NCBI GenBank assembly: GCA_900550475.1
Contig: URSA01000011.1
Span: forward strand, 18,065-82,064
Direction of reading: 5' to 3'
DNA: 64,000 nucleotides
Source of the DNA: an uncultured Lachnospiraceae bacterium
GTDB taxonomy: Bacteria; Bacillota; Clostridia; Lachnospirales; Lachnospiraceae
Under the pieces are notes generated by a model. It had not been told where the DNA came from. It did no database searches and was given only the letters and a program-made list of their open reading frames with translations. Below are positions 44,403-53,189 of this stretch, one piece after another (the stretch's first letter is position 1; each line of letters begins with the position of its first letter). Position numbers and translations under genes: made by a program.

Positions 44403-45905
44403 TCAGGCGCCTACCGTGATCAGATAGTCGTCCTTGTCCGCATCCTTCACCTTGTAAAGCTGCACATCCGCTTTTTTCAGAATGTCCTCAAGGCTCTCCG
44501 TGTCTCCCGGAATCTGGCAGAAATATCCCTGGGACACCGTCACGATTCCCCGGTTCGGTGCATTCGGATTTTCAATCCGCAGCGCTCTCACCTCGTTCTG
44601 CAGCTGCTCTGCAAACCTTTTTAACCCATCCATATCGATATCCGTCAGAACCACCATGAGTTCATCCCCGCCGTAACGAAACGCCCTGCCGCAGGCGCCC
44701 TCATGCACAGCCCGGCGCAGGCATTGTCTGAGCACCTCCGACAGACTCTCAAGACATCTGTCACCAGCCACATGTCCGTAGGTGTCATTGTACTGCTTGA
44801 AGCAGTCCACATCAATCAGCCCCACCACCAGATAGGTGTGCTCCTCCTTCGCCTTCTCCAGAAGATCCGTGCCGTAACGGTGCAGGCTGTACCTGCTGCC
44901 CAGCCCCGTGAGCGCGTCCGTCTCCGCGAGCTCCTGCATTGCCAGCTTCTCCCGCGCCTCGGTCGCACGCTCCTTCTCCTTGCAGAAAAGCTCCACCTTT
45001 ATATCGGCAATTTCCTTTCTTTCCTGTCTGTCCTCTTCCTTCCTGTCCATCACTGCGTCCACATACTGCACGCACAGGTTCTTGTAGTCCTCCTCCCTGT
45101 GCAGCGTGCGGGCATAGTCCATGCACATCTCCAGCACGCAGATGCGGATCTCCGTGTTGTGATACTGCCCCATCTTCCTGTAATAAATGGAAACAATCCG
45201 CTCCCAGTAATCATACGCCTTGATATCCTTGAGCAGCGTGACATACTCCTGAACGCGGGTAAGAAAATCAGCCGGCTCCGAGACATCCAGCAGACATTTT
45301 TCAAGCTCAGGCAGATTCTTTCTGACTTCCTCCTCCATGCCCTTCCGGCAGAGGATCATGTTCCGCAAAAGCCTGACATCATAGACCTGAACATCCTTCT
45401 GTGCCAGATTTTTCTCTGCCTGTGCAAGGTAATGCTCCGCCTGCTCCAGATGACCCAGCTTCAGATGCGCAAGCGCCAGATTTTCGGAAAGAATCCGCCG
45501 AAGAACGGCTATCCGCGGGAAAACATCCGCATTCAGATACTGCGCCTTTTCCCGGCACTCCTCGAAGAATTGCAGCGCCTGTTCATTCTCCTCAATTTCC
45601 AGATAGTGGGAGCCCAGATTGTTCAGGCTTACCAGCTCCGTGTACGGCACATCATGCTCTCTGGCACACTTAAGCCCCATGATATAGCTGTCGATTTCCT
45701 GCGCCACATTTCCGATCGCCGCGTGAACCACGCCCATCAGATTGTAGGTCTTCGCCTGCATCTCATAGTCTTCCAGTTCCTTGAACATCGGAAGTACCTG
45801 CTCCAGATGGGCGTTAGCCTCCCGCAGCTTGCTGTCGTAATATTCCTTTTCTGCGCACTCGTAAAGTGCATAAGCTTCGCTTTTCTGCTGTTCTCTGTCA
45901 GTCAT
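44403..45905 (-). CDS. TPR-containing GGDEF diguanylate cyclase
   Basis: A cytoplasmic signalling protein of 500 residues. The N-terminal about 300 residues are tetratricopeptide-like helical repeats (YNLMGVVHAAIGNVAQEIDSYIMGL, LNNLGSHYLEIEENEQALQFFEECREKAQ), then a coiled coil (about 295-330) and a GGDEF domain beginning DALTGLGSRYSLHRY. The active-site motif RYGGDELMVVL is intact, so c-di-GMP synthesis is likely. The start at 45905 is favoured; a TTG at 45947 is an alternative. Own promoter upstream, trpS downstream. Confidence 0.85.
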   Translation of the reverse strand: MTDREQQKSEAYALYECAEKEYYDSKLREANAHLEQVLPMFKELEDYEMQAKTYNLMGVVHAAIGNVAQEIDSYIMGLKCAREHDVPYTELVSLNNLGSHYLEIEENEQALQFFEECREKAQYLNADVFPRIAVLRRILSENLALAHLKLGHLEQAEHYLAQAEKNLAQKDVQVYDVRLLRNMILCRKGMEEEVRKNLPELEKCLLDVSEPADFLTRVQEYVTLLKDIKAYDYWERIVSIYYRKMGQYHNTEIRICVLEMCMDYARTLHREEDYKNLCVQYVDAVMDRKEEDRQERKEIADIKVELFCKEKERATEAREKLAMQELAETDALTGLGSRYSLHRYGTDLLEKAKEEHTYLVVGLIDVDCFKQYNDTYGHVAGDRCLESLSEVLRQCLRRAVHEGACGRAFRYGGDELMVVLTDIDMDGLKRFAEQLQNEVRALRIENPNAPNRGIVTVSQGYFCQIPGDTESLEDILKKADVQLYKVKDADKDDYLITVGA

Positions 45906-45973
45906 GTCTGCTCTCACCTGCATTTCTTCTGTGTCCGGAGCGGTCAACGGTCTCTCATTTTACATTACCTTTA

Positions 45974-46002
45974 ATCATAATTCCCCGCCGGATTCCTGTC
46001 AA
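45974..46002 (-). promoter_or_regulatory. Promoter of the GGDEF gene
   Basis: Perfect TTGACA (45997-46002), 17 bases, TATGAT (45974-45979). Confidence 0.75.
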
Positions 46003-46025
46003 TAGCGGATTGGAAATACCTTGCA

Positions 46026-47942
46026 CTACCTCGCAATCTCTCTCCCCCTGTCATTCCATTTCCGGATAAAATCAGCATCCATCTTCAGTACTTCCCTGTC
46101 GTAGGTCATAAGTCCGTTGATCTCCTCCTCCACATCGGACAGCTGGGTGTAGACCGTGGCGCTGATTCCTTCTTTAAGTGCCGGCAGTACCGTCTCCGTC
46201 ATCAGCTTTTCGTAGCTCTGCTCCAGCTCCTCCCGCCGTTCAAAAACCTTGTAGCCGTACACCTTATCCCGCGCAGTGTGCCCCGGCTCCTTTCTGGCAT
46301 AGCCGCCGAACTCCGTCAAAGCCAGCGCCCTTTTTTGCTCCCGCCTGTATTTCAGCTTGAAGAAATAATAGTGGATGCTCTTGAAGTCACCGCCGCCCAT
46401 ATCAAACCAGCCGCTGGCCTGATCCACCAGCATATCCGGCGCAAGCTCCTTGATCAGCGCCGTCATGCGGTTCGTGTCAAACTGTCCCCAGCCCTCATTG
46501 AACGGCACAAGGCACACCACGCTGGGATACTGCTTCATCTCCCGCACCAGCTGTCGCAGTTCGCGCTCATACGCCTCCCTGCCCGGTCTGTCCTGTCTGG
46601 AGAGCAGTATGGGATGTCTGTCCGTGGTTGACAGGTGCAGAAGCTGAAATACTGTCGCCATGTAGGTCACATACCAGCCCTTGTTTTTCCTGCCTCCGTT
46701 TATCATATCCTGCCACACCAGCATGCCCAGCCTGTCGCAATGGTAATACCAGCGCGCCGGCTCCACCTTCACATGCTTGCGCAGCATGTTAAAGCCCAGC
46801 TCCTTCATGGTCTTTATGTCATAGATCATGGCGTCGTCCGAGGGCGCCGTATACAGGCTCTCCGGCCAGTACCCCTGATCCAGAACACCGATCTGCATAT
46901 AGGGGCGGTTGTTCAAAAAGATGCGCCTTACGCCCTCCTTATCCGTCCCGATCTCACACTTTCTCATGGCAAAATAGCTCTTCACCCGGTCAAGCACATT
47001 GCCGTCCCCGTCAAGCAGCGCAAGCTCCACCCGGTACAGGTAGGGTTCCTCCGGGCTCCAGCTTTTAAAACGCGGCAGCGCCACCGCCGTCGACCCTCCC
47101 GCAGGAATCCGCACATCCGGGTACTCCCCGTTTGAGAAGTGAAGGAGAATTTGTTGGCTTTGCTCTTGCATTTTCTGTGGCTGTGCTTCCGGCATCCCTA
47201 TTGCAGGCTTTTCTCCCGTTGTTGTGCGCTCATTTTTCTGCGCCTTCCATTCCCGCCGGTTCTCTTCATTCGCTTCTGCTTCTGCCGTAAGAACAATTTG
47301 CTCCTCGTCGTAGCGGCACTCCCAGAACAGGCTCTTTAAAAAGCAGGGCGGCACCGCCTCCATCCAGACTGTCTGCCAGATGCCGGATGTGGCGGGATAG
47401 TACATGCCTCCCGGTTTCAATGTCTGTTTTCCTACACTGTGCCAGGAAGTGTCCGAGGCATCCTCCACCCGCACCCGGATCGTATAGCGGTCGGCACGCT
47501 CTCCAATCTCAAATGTAAACGGCAGATAACCGCCCACATGCTCACCGATCCTCCTGCCATTGACAAACACCTCACAGCACTGATCCACCGCGCCAAAGTG
47601 CAGCAAAAGATGACCGCCGGATGCCAACGTCTGCTCCATCTGTGCGGAAAGCTGCACCGTCCGCTCATACCACAAGGAATCCCCGGGCAGAAGCGTCCTT
47701 TTCACGCAGGACAACACGGTTTCCGGAGAGAACGGAACCAGAATTTCTCCCTCCCACTCTTTGGGCGCGTCCTTCCCCTTCGTAAACGCATACTTCCAAA
47801 GTCCATTCAGACATTGCCAGTTTTCACGCTCCATGACCGGTCTGGGATACTCCGCCAGAACGGTATCTTTATCCTGCCGCTCCATAACCCCATGTCCCCA
47901 GCGGGATACCAGTTGATGTATCGCATTTGCTTCCTTTTTCAT
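46026..47942 (-). CDS. Glycoside hydrolase family 2 protein (beta-galactosidase-like)
   Basis: A 638-residue GH2 enzyme without signal peptide, so probably cytoplasmic. Order: sugar-binding jelly roll (WYERTVQLSAQM, VFVNGRRIGEHVGGYLPFTFEI), immunoglobulin-like domain, and TIM barrel with GFNMLRKHVKVEPARWYYHCDRLGMLVWQD. The acid/base Glu is in FNEGWGQFD (about 483) and the nucleophile in LTEFGGY (about 544). A Gln/Glu-rich insertion lies near residues 225-265. ATG 47942 has GAGG 6 bases upstream. Substrate not predictable. Confidence 0.88.
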   Translation of the reverse strand: MKKEANAIHQLVSRWGHGVMERQDKDTVLAEYPRPVMERENWQCLNGLWKYAFTKGKDAPKEWEGEILVPFSPETVLSCVKRTLLPGDSLWYERTVQLSAQMEQTLASGGHLLLHFGAVDQCCEVFVNGRRIGEHVGGYLPFTFEIGERADRYTIRVRVEDASDTSWHSVGKQTLKPGGMYYPATSGIWQTVWMEAVPPCFLKSLFWECRYDEEQIVLTAEAEANEENRREWKAQKNERTTTGEKPAIGMPEAQPQKMQEQSQQILLHFSNGEYPDVRIPAGGSTAVALPRFKSWSPEEPYLYRVELALLDGDGNVLDRVKSYFAMRKCEIGTDKEGVRRIFLNNRPYMQIGVLDQGYWPESLYTAPSDDAMIYDIKTMKELGFNMLRKHVKVEPARWYYHCDRLGMLVWQDMINGGRKNKGWYVTYMATVFQLLHLSTTDRHPILLSRQDRPGREAYERELRQLVREMKQYPSVVCLVPFNEGWGQFDTNRMTALIKELAPDMLVDQASGWFDMGGGDFKSIHYYFFKLKYRREQKRALALTEFGGYARKEPGHTARDKVYGYKVFERREELEQSYEKLMTETVLPALKEGISATVYTQLSDVEEEINGLMTYDREVLKMDADFIRKWNDRGREIAR

Positions 47943-48073
47943 CCTATTCCTCATTTCCGGGCAGCCTGCTGCAAAAAACTCTTTCCCACATCTGCACGCC
48001 AATGCCGTTTGGCAGATGCCGTTTACATCAGCGTGAGTTTTCCCACTGCCCTACATTTCTCGGATATCTTTCC

Positions 48074-49153
48074 TTACTTTGATACAAATATCTTCTTCAT
48101 GCCATCCGTCATCAGATAGGTGCCATCTGCCTGTATGAAGAGTGCCTCCGCTCCGTACTGCTGCGCAAGCCGCATCCCTTCATCCGCTCCCAGCACAAAG
48201 CATGCCGTGGAGAGCGCGTCGCTGAGAAGCCCGCTTTCGCAGACGACCGTCACGCTGCGCACACCGCTGTCCGCCGGATAACCGGTCGCCGGATCCATAA
48301 TGTGGTGATACCGCACACCGTCCACCTCAATATATCTCTCATAATCCCCGGAGGTGGAAATGCACCACTGTCCGCTAAGCGAGAGGACGCCTGCCCTTTC
48401 CGCGGTGTCAAAGGGATCCACCACCGCCACCTGCCATGGCGAACCGTCCGGCTTCTGCCCATAGGTAAGAATGCTTCCTCCTACGGAAATAACCGCACCC
48501 TGAATCGCCCCCTGCCCCGCCTGGGTAATCCCATCAAACAAAGCGGCGATCTCATCGCAGGCAATTCCCTTTCCCACGGCACCTAGATCCAGGCTCATGC
48601 CTTCCGGCAGCAAAAGTCCCTCCTTTGAAAGCTGCAGTCTCTCATACCCCGTCCGGGCAAGCGCCTCCGCAATCTCTTCCTGCGCAGGAAGCTCTACAGC
48701 GGAAGAATCCGCCTCCGTCCCGCCTGCCGCCCATTCGTCAATGTTCCACAGCCGCACCACCGGCCCGACGGTCATGTCAAAAGCCCCGTTGCTCTCCTGC
48801 GACACAGACAATAAAACTTCCAAATACGCCCTCATGGAATCGGACAGCGGAATGATCCCGTCCCCTGCGGCAGCGTTGATTTTTTCCACCTCGGATCCTG
48901 TCACACGCCACGACAGCGTGTTCTGCTCCAGCTCCTCCAGCCGCTCCATGACCTGATCCGTCAGGTTTTCCCGATCCGTATAAATCGTCTGCCCGATCAG
49001 CGTGCCCATTGCCGTCCCCGCCGCCGTGTAACGCTGCACACTTCCGCCGCACCCGGCGTAACTCAGCATACAAAGGCTCAGCAGCACGGCAAAAAAAGCC
49101 GCCGCCCGGTACTTCGGTCGAATCCATTTATTTATTTTATCAGGATACTTCAT
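48074..49153 (-). CDS. apbE: FAD:protein FMN transferase (ApbE)
   Basis: A membrane-anchored flavin transferase that attaches FMN to Thr residues of Rnf/Nqr-type and FMN-binding proteins. N-terminal anchor AAAFFAVLLSLCMLSYAGCGG resembles a lipoprotein signal. Family motifs: GTAMGTLIGQTIY, SLDLGAVGKGIACDE and HHIMDPATGYPADSGVRSVTV. GAGGAAAAC precedes the ATG at 49153. It diverges from the NusG-II/Gx gene pair, a grouping common in Clostridia. Confidence 0.93.
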   Translation of the reverse strand: MKYPDKINKWIRPKYRAAAFFAVLLSLCMLSYAGCGGSVQRYTAAGTAMGTLIGQTIYTDRENLTDQVMERLEELEQNTLSWRVTGSEVEKINAAAGDGIIPLSDSMRAYLEVLLSVSQESNGAFDMTVGPVVRLWNIDEWAAGGTEADSSAVELPAQEEIAEALARTGYERLQLSKEGLLLPEGMSLDLGAVGKGIACDEIAALFDGITQAGQGAIQGAVISVGGSILTYGQKPDGSPWQVAVVDPFDTAERAGVLSLSGQWCISTSGDYERYIEVDGVRYHHIMDPATGYPADSGVRSVTVVCESGLLSDALSTACFVLGADEGMRLAQQYGAEALFIQADGTYLMTDGMKKIFVSK

Positions 49154-49304
49154 GTTTTCCTCGCATCTTTCTATGGGTTTTCTCTTCCCTGTCCCACGCA
49201 GCATAATTCTGTTTCACAGGGTATTTCTCCCCCCCGAAATCCATTAACCATATCATACCACAAGAGTGAAAAGAATTGTACTGTCGACCGCTGACAAAAG
49301 AGGT

Positions 49305-49333
49305 TTGTGAAAGCATACTTCTTTTGGTATACT
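49305..49333 (+). promoter_or_regulatory. Promoter of the NusG-II / Gx transporter operon
   Basis: TTGTGA (49305-49310), 17 bases, TATACT (49328-49333). On the opposite strand an extended -10 TGGTATGAT (49252-49260) may serve apbE. Confidence 0.72.
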
Positions 49334-49341
49334 GTTAATGT

Positions 49342-49366
49342 CCGGTTTTTGCATGGCAAAAACCGG
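49342..49366 (+). promoter_or_regulatory. 5'-terminal hairpin of the NusG-II / Gx transcript
   Basis: CCGGTTTTTGC/GCAAAAACCGG, a perfect 11-bp stem with a 3-base loop, begins about 2 bases after the expected transcription start and ends 22 bases before the start codon. There is no T-tract, so it is not an ordinary terminator. It may protect the 5' end of the mRNA. Confidence 0.6.
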
Positions 49367-49388
49367 AACTTCAACCCGGAGGCATTCC

Positions 49389-49817
49389 ATGACATCAGTT
49401 CAACCGAAAAAAAAGCTGTCACTGCGCAGCAAGGCAATCTTCTTATCCATTGCAATCGCCCTAGTGTGCCTCTGTGCGCTTGCTTCCATCCTGCTGCCGC
49501 GCCGCGGTTCAAGAGGTCTTGTCGCCTCCGTCTATCAGGACGGCGCTCTTTTGCAAACCATTGATCTGGCTTGTGTGGACGAACCATATTCCTTTTCCGT
49601 TCCCTGTAAGACAGGCGGGGAAAATGTCATTTCTGTTTTTCCAAATGCCATTGGCATTACCGATGCGGATTGTCCCGACCGCCTGTGCGTATCCATGGGA
49701 ATCGTAAAGAGCTCGCTGCTCCCCATTGTCTGTCTCCCGCACGGTCTTGTCATTGAAATCACAGAAAAAAGCGATACCGGAACAGGGGCGGACACCCCGG
49801 ACGCCATCACTTACTAG
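49389..49817 (+). CDS. NusG domain II-containing membrane protein
   Basis: A 142-residue protein with one N-terminal transmembrane segment (AIFLSIAIALVCLCALASILL) and an extracytoplasmic NusG-II domain. Typical motifs are GLVASVYQDGALLQTIDL, GENVISVFPNAIGITDADCPDRLCVSMG and SLLPIVCLPHGLVIEI, with a conserved Cys pair (CPDRLC). Such proteins usually accompany Gx transporters and ApbE. GGAGG lies 6 bases before the ATG. Confidence 0.88.
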   Translation: MTSVQPKKKLSLRSKAIFLSIAIALVCLCALASILLPRRGSRGLVASVYQDGALLQTIDLACVDEPYSFSVPCKTGGENVISVFPNAIGITDADCPDRLCVSMGIVKSSLLPIVCLPHGLVIEITEKSDTGTGADTPDAITY

Positions 49818-49842
49818 ATTGTATTACAAAGGGATTGCTGTT

Positions 49843-50349
49843 ATGAAGAGTACAAAAAGACTTGCCGTTTTATCTATGTTTACCGTTATTGCATTGACTA
49901 TTTTTGCAGTAGAAAATATGATTCCCGTGCCCGTCCCCATTCCGGGGATCAAACTTGGGCTTGCCAACATTGTGACCCTGATCGTACTTCGCAATTACCG
50001 CGCCACCGATGCATTTGCGGTATTGTTTGCACGAATCCTTCTGTCCGCCCTCTTCTCCGGGCAGATGATGACTCTTTTTTACAGTGCCATGGGCGGCCTG
50101 TTTTGTTTTCTTGTGATGTGCGCCGCAAACCGCTTTCTTGACGGACGCTTTCTCCCACTGACCAGCATTTTGGGGGCGCTGGCTCACAACGCAGGACAGC
50201 TCACAGCAGCTTACCTAATCGTCCGCAGCACAGGCATCCTCGCGTATCTCCCGTTCCTCACACTGAGCAGCGTCATCACCGGTCTGTTCACCGGTCTTTG
50301 CGCGCACTACGCGCAAAGATACCTGCTGCCCCACATCAAAAAGATGTAG
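49843..50349 (+). CDS. Gx transporter family membrane protein
   Basis: A 168-residue integral membrane protein with about five helices. Motifs of the Gx/heptaprenyl-diphosphate-synthase component I-like family are visible: ENMIPVPVPIPGIKLGLANIVTLIVL, LLSALFSGQMMTLFYSAMGGLF and LGALAHNAGQLTAAYL. Family function is not firmly known; annotation as a prenyl synthase subunit is probably historical. AAGGGA precedes the ATG. Follows the NusG-II gene by 25 bases and ends 5 bases from the convergent phosphatase gene. Confidence 0.87.
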   Translation: MKSTKRLAVLSMFTVIALTIFAVENMIPVPVPIPGIKLGLANIVTLIVLRNYRATDAFAVLFARILLSALFSGQMMTLFYSAMGGLFCFLVMCAANRFLDGRFLPLTSILGALAHNAGQLTAAYLIVRSTGILAYLPFLTLSSVITGLFTGLCAHYAQRYLLPHIKKM

Positions 50350-50354
50350 CGAAG

Positions 50355-50825
50355 CTATGTCCAGCCCTCTTTTTTTGCAAGATAGGCATAGAACGCCTCA
50401 CACCCCTCCCGGACATCGGCGTAGGTGGTGTCAAAGTCACCCGTGTACCACGGATCTGCAATCGCCCGCGGGCTCCCGGTAAAATCCAAAAGCTTATAAA
50501 TTTTCTTCTCCCTATCCTCCCCGACAATCCGAAGCATATTCCTTATGTTCGCCTCATCCATCCCGATCAGATAGTCATATTTCTCATAATCGGCGCGCGT
50601 CATCTGCACTGCCCGGTGCCCCTCGCAGCAAATCCCGTTCTGCTGCAAAATCCGCCTCGTTCCCCGGTGAATGCCGTTCCCGATCTCCTCCGTGCTGGTC
50701 GCCGCCGACGCAATCACAAACTCATCCGCCCGCCCCTCCCGCGCAACCAGCTCCTTCATCACAAACTCCGCCATGGGCGAGCGGCAGATGTTGCCGTGGC
50801 AGATAAAGAGCACGCGTATACTCAT
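50355..50825 (-). CDS. Low molecular weight protein-tyrosine phosphatase
   Basis: A 156-residue phosphatase with the P-loop CHGNICRSP (C-x5-R, Cys near residue 9) at the N terminus and the general acid Asp in IADPWYTGDFDTTY. It should remove phosphate from Tyr or Arg residues. AGGAGG lies 7 bases before the ATG. It is the last backbone gene on the left of the AT-rich island. Confidence 0.94.
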   Translation of the reverse strand: MSIRVLFICHGNICRSPMAEFVMKELVAREGRADEFVIASAATSTEEIGNGIHRGTRRILQQNGICCEGHRAVQMTRADYEKYDYLIGMDEANIRNMLRIVGEDREKKIYKLLDFTGSPRAIADPWYTGDFDTTYADVREGCEAFYAYLAKKEGWT

Positions 50826-50843
50826 GTTTTTTCCTCCTAAAAA

Positions 50844-50963
50844 GCCTTATTTTGCCGTAATTTGCCGTGTTATGCCACTTTCAAAAATGTATAAAGTATT
50901 GTTACAATGCCACGTGACATTGATTTTTAGTACATATCTTGGCATATCATGGCAAAATAAGGC
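50844..50963. repeat. 13-bp inverted repeats at the left island end
   Basis: GCCTTATTTTGCC (50844-50856) and its exact reverse complement GGCAAAATAAGGC (50951-50963). Extra TTTGCC/GGCAAA units lie beside each. A third, 11 of 13 copy is at 54427-54439. They look like integrase arm-type or accessory binding sites. A palindrome-like CAATG-C-CACGTG-A-CATTG lies between them (50905-50922). Confidence 0.6.
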
Positions 50964-50975
50964 AAATCGATACAC

Positions 50976-51001
50976 TCATTCGTAGTAGAAACATAGTCAA
51001 A
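50976..51001. other. attL-like recombination core site
   Basis: TCATTCGTAGTA, central gaaaca, then TAGTCAAA. The inner parts TTCGTAGTA and TAGTCAAA are an imperfect inverted pair around the 6-base centre, as in tyrosine recombinase core sites. The same 20 fixed bases occur in direct orientation at 54357-54382 with a different centre. Confidence 0.65.
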
Positions 51002-51061
51002 ATAAGGTGTGTTACTACTCCAATTTTGGTGGGTGCATTTGAAACCTTTGAATCCTAAAGG

Positions 51062-51079
51062 GGGTGCATTTTTGCACCC
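51062..51079. other. Small hairpin next to a run of eight G
   Basis: GGGTGCA/TGCACCC with a TTTT loop, 21 bases after the stop of the zinc-repeat protein, followed on the plus strand by eight G residues. Possible weak terminator for the minus-strand pair; no T-tract. Confidence 0.35.
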
Positions 51080-51100
51080 AGGGGGGGGCAAATCCAAAGT

Positions 51101-53182
51101 CTATAGTTCTTTTCGACATTCAGGACATCGATTGCCACGTATTTTAGTTCTTTCCTTTACAACCGCTTCCCACATATGTCCTTTTTTACACTTCCAATGG
51201 ATACGTTTATGACTTCCCCAAGTTACCATATCTGGAGTCAATTCTCCATTCTGAAGTGCATCCCATTCTTCCAATATATATTCTCTATCATTCTGCTTAC
51301 ACCAAGTTTCTAAATCATTTATCCCCTTAATAGCTTTTTTATTTGTTCCTGAACAAAAAGGACAGCCATGATTATATGTTCTACTTTTAATCTGAGCTTC
51401 CCACTCATGCCCTTTTGAACACTTCCACCATACTTTAGCATGACTTCCATATGTAACTGATTGTGGTGTTATATCCATATTTTTTTCATAATTCCACTCA
51501 TCGCACAAATTAGAATTATTTTCTCTGCACCACTCAGCTAATGTTACTTTATTTCGTTTAACATTATTACCAGTATTACATACTGGGCACCCCGTTCCAT
51601 TTACACGGTTATACACTGTTGCTTCCCATTCATGCCCCTTTGAACACTTCCAATGCATTTTTTCTTTACATGTTTTTGGAACTTCAGATGGTTTTACAGT
51701 ATTTTTTTTATAATCCCATTCATCTAATAAAATACTGTTATTATCTCTGCACCAGGATTCAAAATCATTCTCTCCAGTCACTACTCGTTGTCCAGCACAA
51801 TATGGGCACCCCAATTTATGCTCACCACGTGTATTAATCGATGCTAGCCAAGAATGACCATTTTTACATTTCCACCATATTTTTTTATTATTTCTTGCTG
51901 AATAAACATCTGGTGTAATACCTTCATTTTTTTCAACGTCCCATTCCTCTATCAGTTCTGGAAAAATACTAGCAACACTGTTCTCTTTAAGAACATTCAT
52001 ATAATATGCCCTTATCGATAACTCATCTAGTTTCATATCTATATTAGGAATCATTTTACTATTGGTAATAGAATTGATTACTTTATATAGTTCTGTTAAT
52101 GCCCATTCGAATTCATTGGTGACATATTTACCATTCATTGCAATAAATTCAATGACAACTTGTCCATCCGTTTCATAGACAGAAGTATTGTCCTTCGTTT
52201 CTCGCAATCTAATTAATCTTATACCTTCTGAAACAAGTTTCTTTGTTTTTTCAAAATCTTTCTTTTCTTTCTCCTTACCCGAATGCCACATAGAACCATC
52301 GTATTCTATGGCAATATTAAATTGAGGTAGAAATATATCCACTTCACGTCCTTTTATTCTGTATCTCTGTAATACTTCATATTCTTTTCTCAAATAGAAC
52401 GCAACAGCCTGTTCTGGAAATGAAGTCTGAGTTCTAGCACAGATAGGGCAATTTGTTTTTGAACCTTCAGTTCTATTACGAACTTGCGTTCTCCACTCAT
52501 GATTTTTATTACATTTCCACCATACATATTTTCCACTTCCAAAGGTTACCTCTGTAGGCAGAATTTCATTTTTTTCATAATTCCATTCCTTTAAAATATT
52601 ATCTCTTTGATTTTTTTTGCACCATGACTCTAAATCATTAAAACCAACTAAAATTCTTTTAGGTGGATTACTACAATATGGACATCCCGCCGTTTTTACA
52701 AATCGGGTTTTCCCTTGTCTAGCTGTAATTCTACTTGAAATAACAGCATCCCATTCATGACCACAAGCACCAATCCACCAATATTTCTTTCCTGCTCCAC
52801 CTTGAATAATATCACATGGCTTCATCCCATTATTTTTTTCATAATTCCATTCTTTTAACAAATCTTCTCTACCATTATTCTTACACCATGTTTCAAAATC
52901 ATTATATCCTTTTAACAATTTGCTACCCGAACAAAATGGACAGCCATGATCATTAACGGTTCTATTTCCTATAGTTGCTTCATATTTATGTCCTTTTTCA
53001 CATATCCAACTAACTTTAATATTTGAATTAGGCATAACAAGATCAGGAGTTGAAACATCCCATCCAAATTTATTTTTCAAACCATTATTAGCATTGTAAT
53101 CCCATTCTATTAACAAATTTTCTCTATTGTTCTTTTTGCACCATGTTTTTAAATCATTTTCTCCAATAATTAGTTTCGCCAA
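51101..53182 (-). CDS. Zinc-repeat protein with embedded PD-(D/E)XK-like nuclease core
   Basis: A 693-residue protein with seven copies of a unit of roughly 60-90 residues of DUF4379 treble-clef type: a WC..N....L.EW.Y..N segment, then W-x-C-x3-H and C-P-x-C zinc ligands. Three copies lie at 7-250 and four at 405-693. Residues 251-330 form a nuclease-like core: FPEQAVAFYL (Glu257), GREVDIFLP (Asp282), NIAIEYDGSMWH (Glu293, Asp295, His300) and GIRLIRLRE. The pattern resembles Vsr/DUF559 endonucleases. TTG start with AAGGTGAG upstream. The frame begins 7 bases after the DUF4238 stop, so they are coupled. AT-rich and clearly foreign. A DNA-targeting role is inference. Confidence 0.82.
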   Translation of the reverse strand: MAKLIIGENDLKTWCKKNNRENLLIEWDYNANNGLKNKFGWDVSTPDLVMPNSNIKVSWICEKGHKYEATIGNRTVNDHGCPFCSGSKLLKGYNDFETWCKNNGREDLLKEWNYEKNNGMKPCDIIQGGAGKKYWWIGACGHEWDAVISSRITARQGKTRFVKTAGCPYCSNPPKRILVGFNDLESWCKKNQRDNILKEWNYEKNEILPTEVTFGSGKYVWWKCNKNHEWRTQVRNRTEGSKTNCPICARTQTSFPEQAVAFYLRKEYEVLQRYRIKGREVDIFLPQFNIAIEYDGSMWHSGKEKEKKDFEKTKKLVSEGIRLIRLRETKDNTSVYETDGQVVIEFIAMNGKYVTNEFEWALTELYKVINSITNSKMIPNIDMKLDELSIRAYYMNVLKENSVASIFPELIEEWDVEKNEGITPDVYSARNNKKIWWKCKNGHSWLASINTRGEHKLGCPYCAGQRVVTGENDFESWCRDNNSILLDEWDYKKNTVKPSEVPKTCKEKMHWKCSKGHEWEATVYNRVNGTGCPVCNTGNNVKRNKVTLAEWCRENNSNLCDEWNYEKNMDITPQSVTYGSHAKVWWKCSKGHEWEAQIKSRTYNHGCPFCSGTNKKAIKGINDLETWCKQNDREYILEEWDALQNGELTPDMVTWGSHKRIHWKCKKGHMWEAVVKERTKIRGNRCPECRKEL

Positions 53183-53189
53183 ATCTTAC

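Noticed and set aside
51062..51088. Hairpin plus G8 run as a G-quadruplex or regulatory RNA
   Set aside because: A single G tract cannot form an intramolecular quadruplex and the hairpin is short; kept only as a weak structural note.
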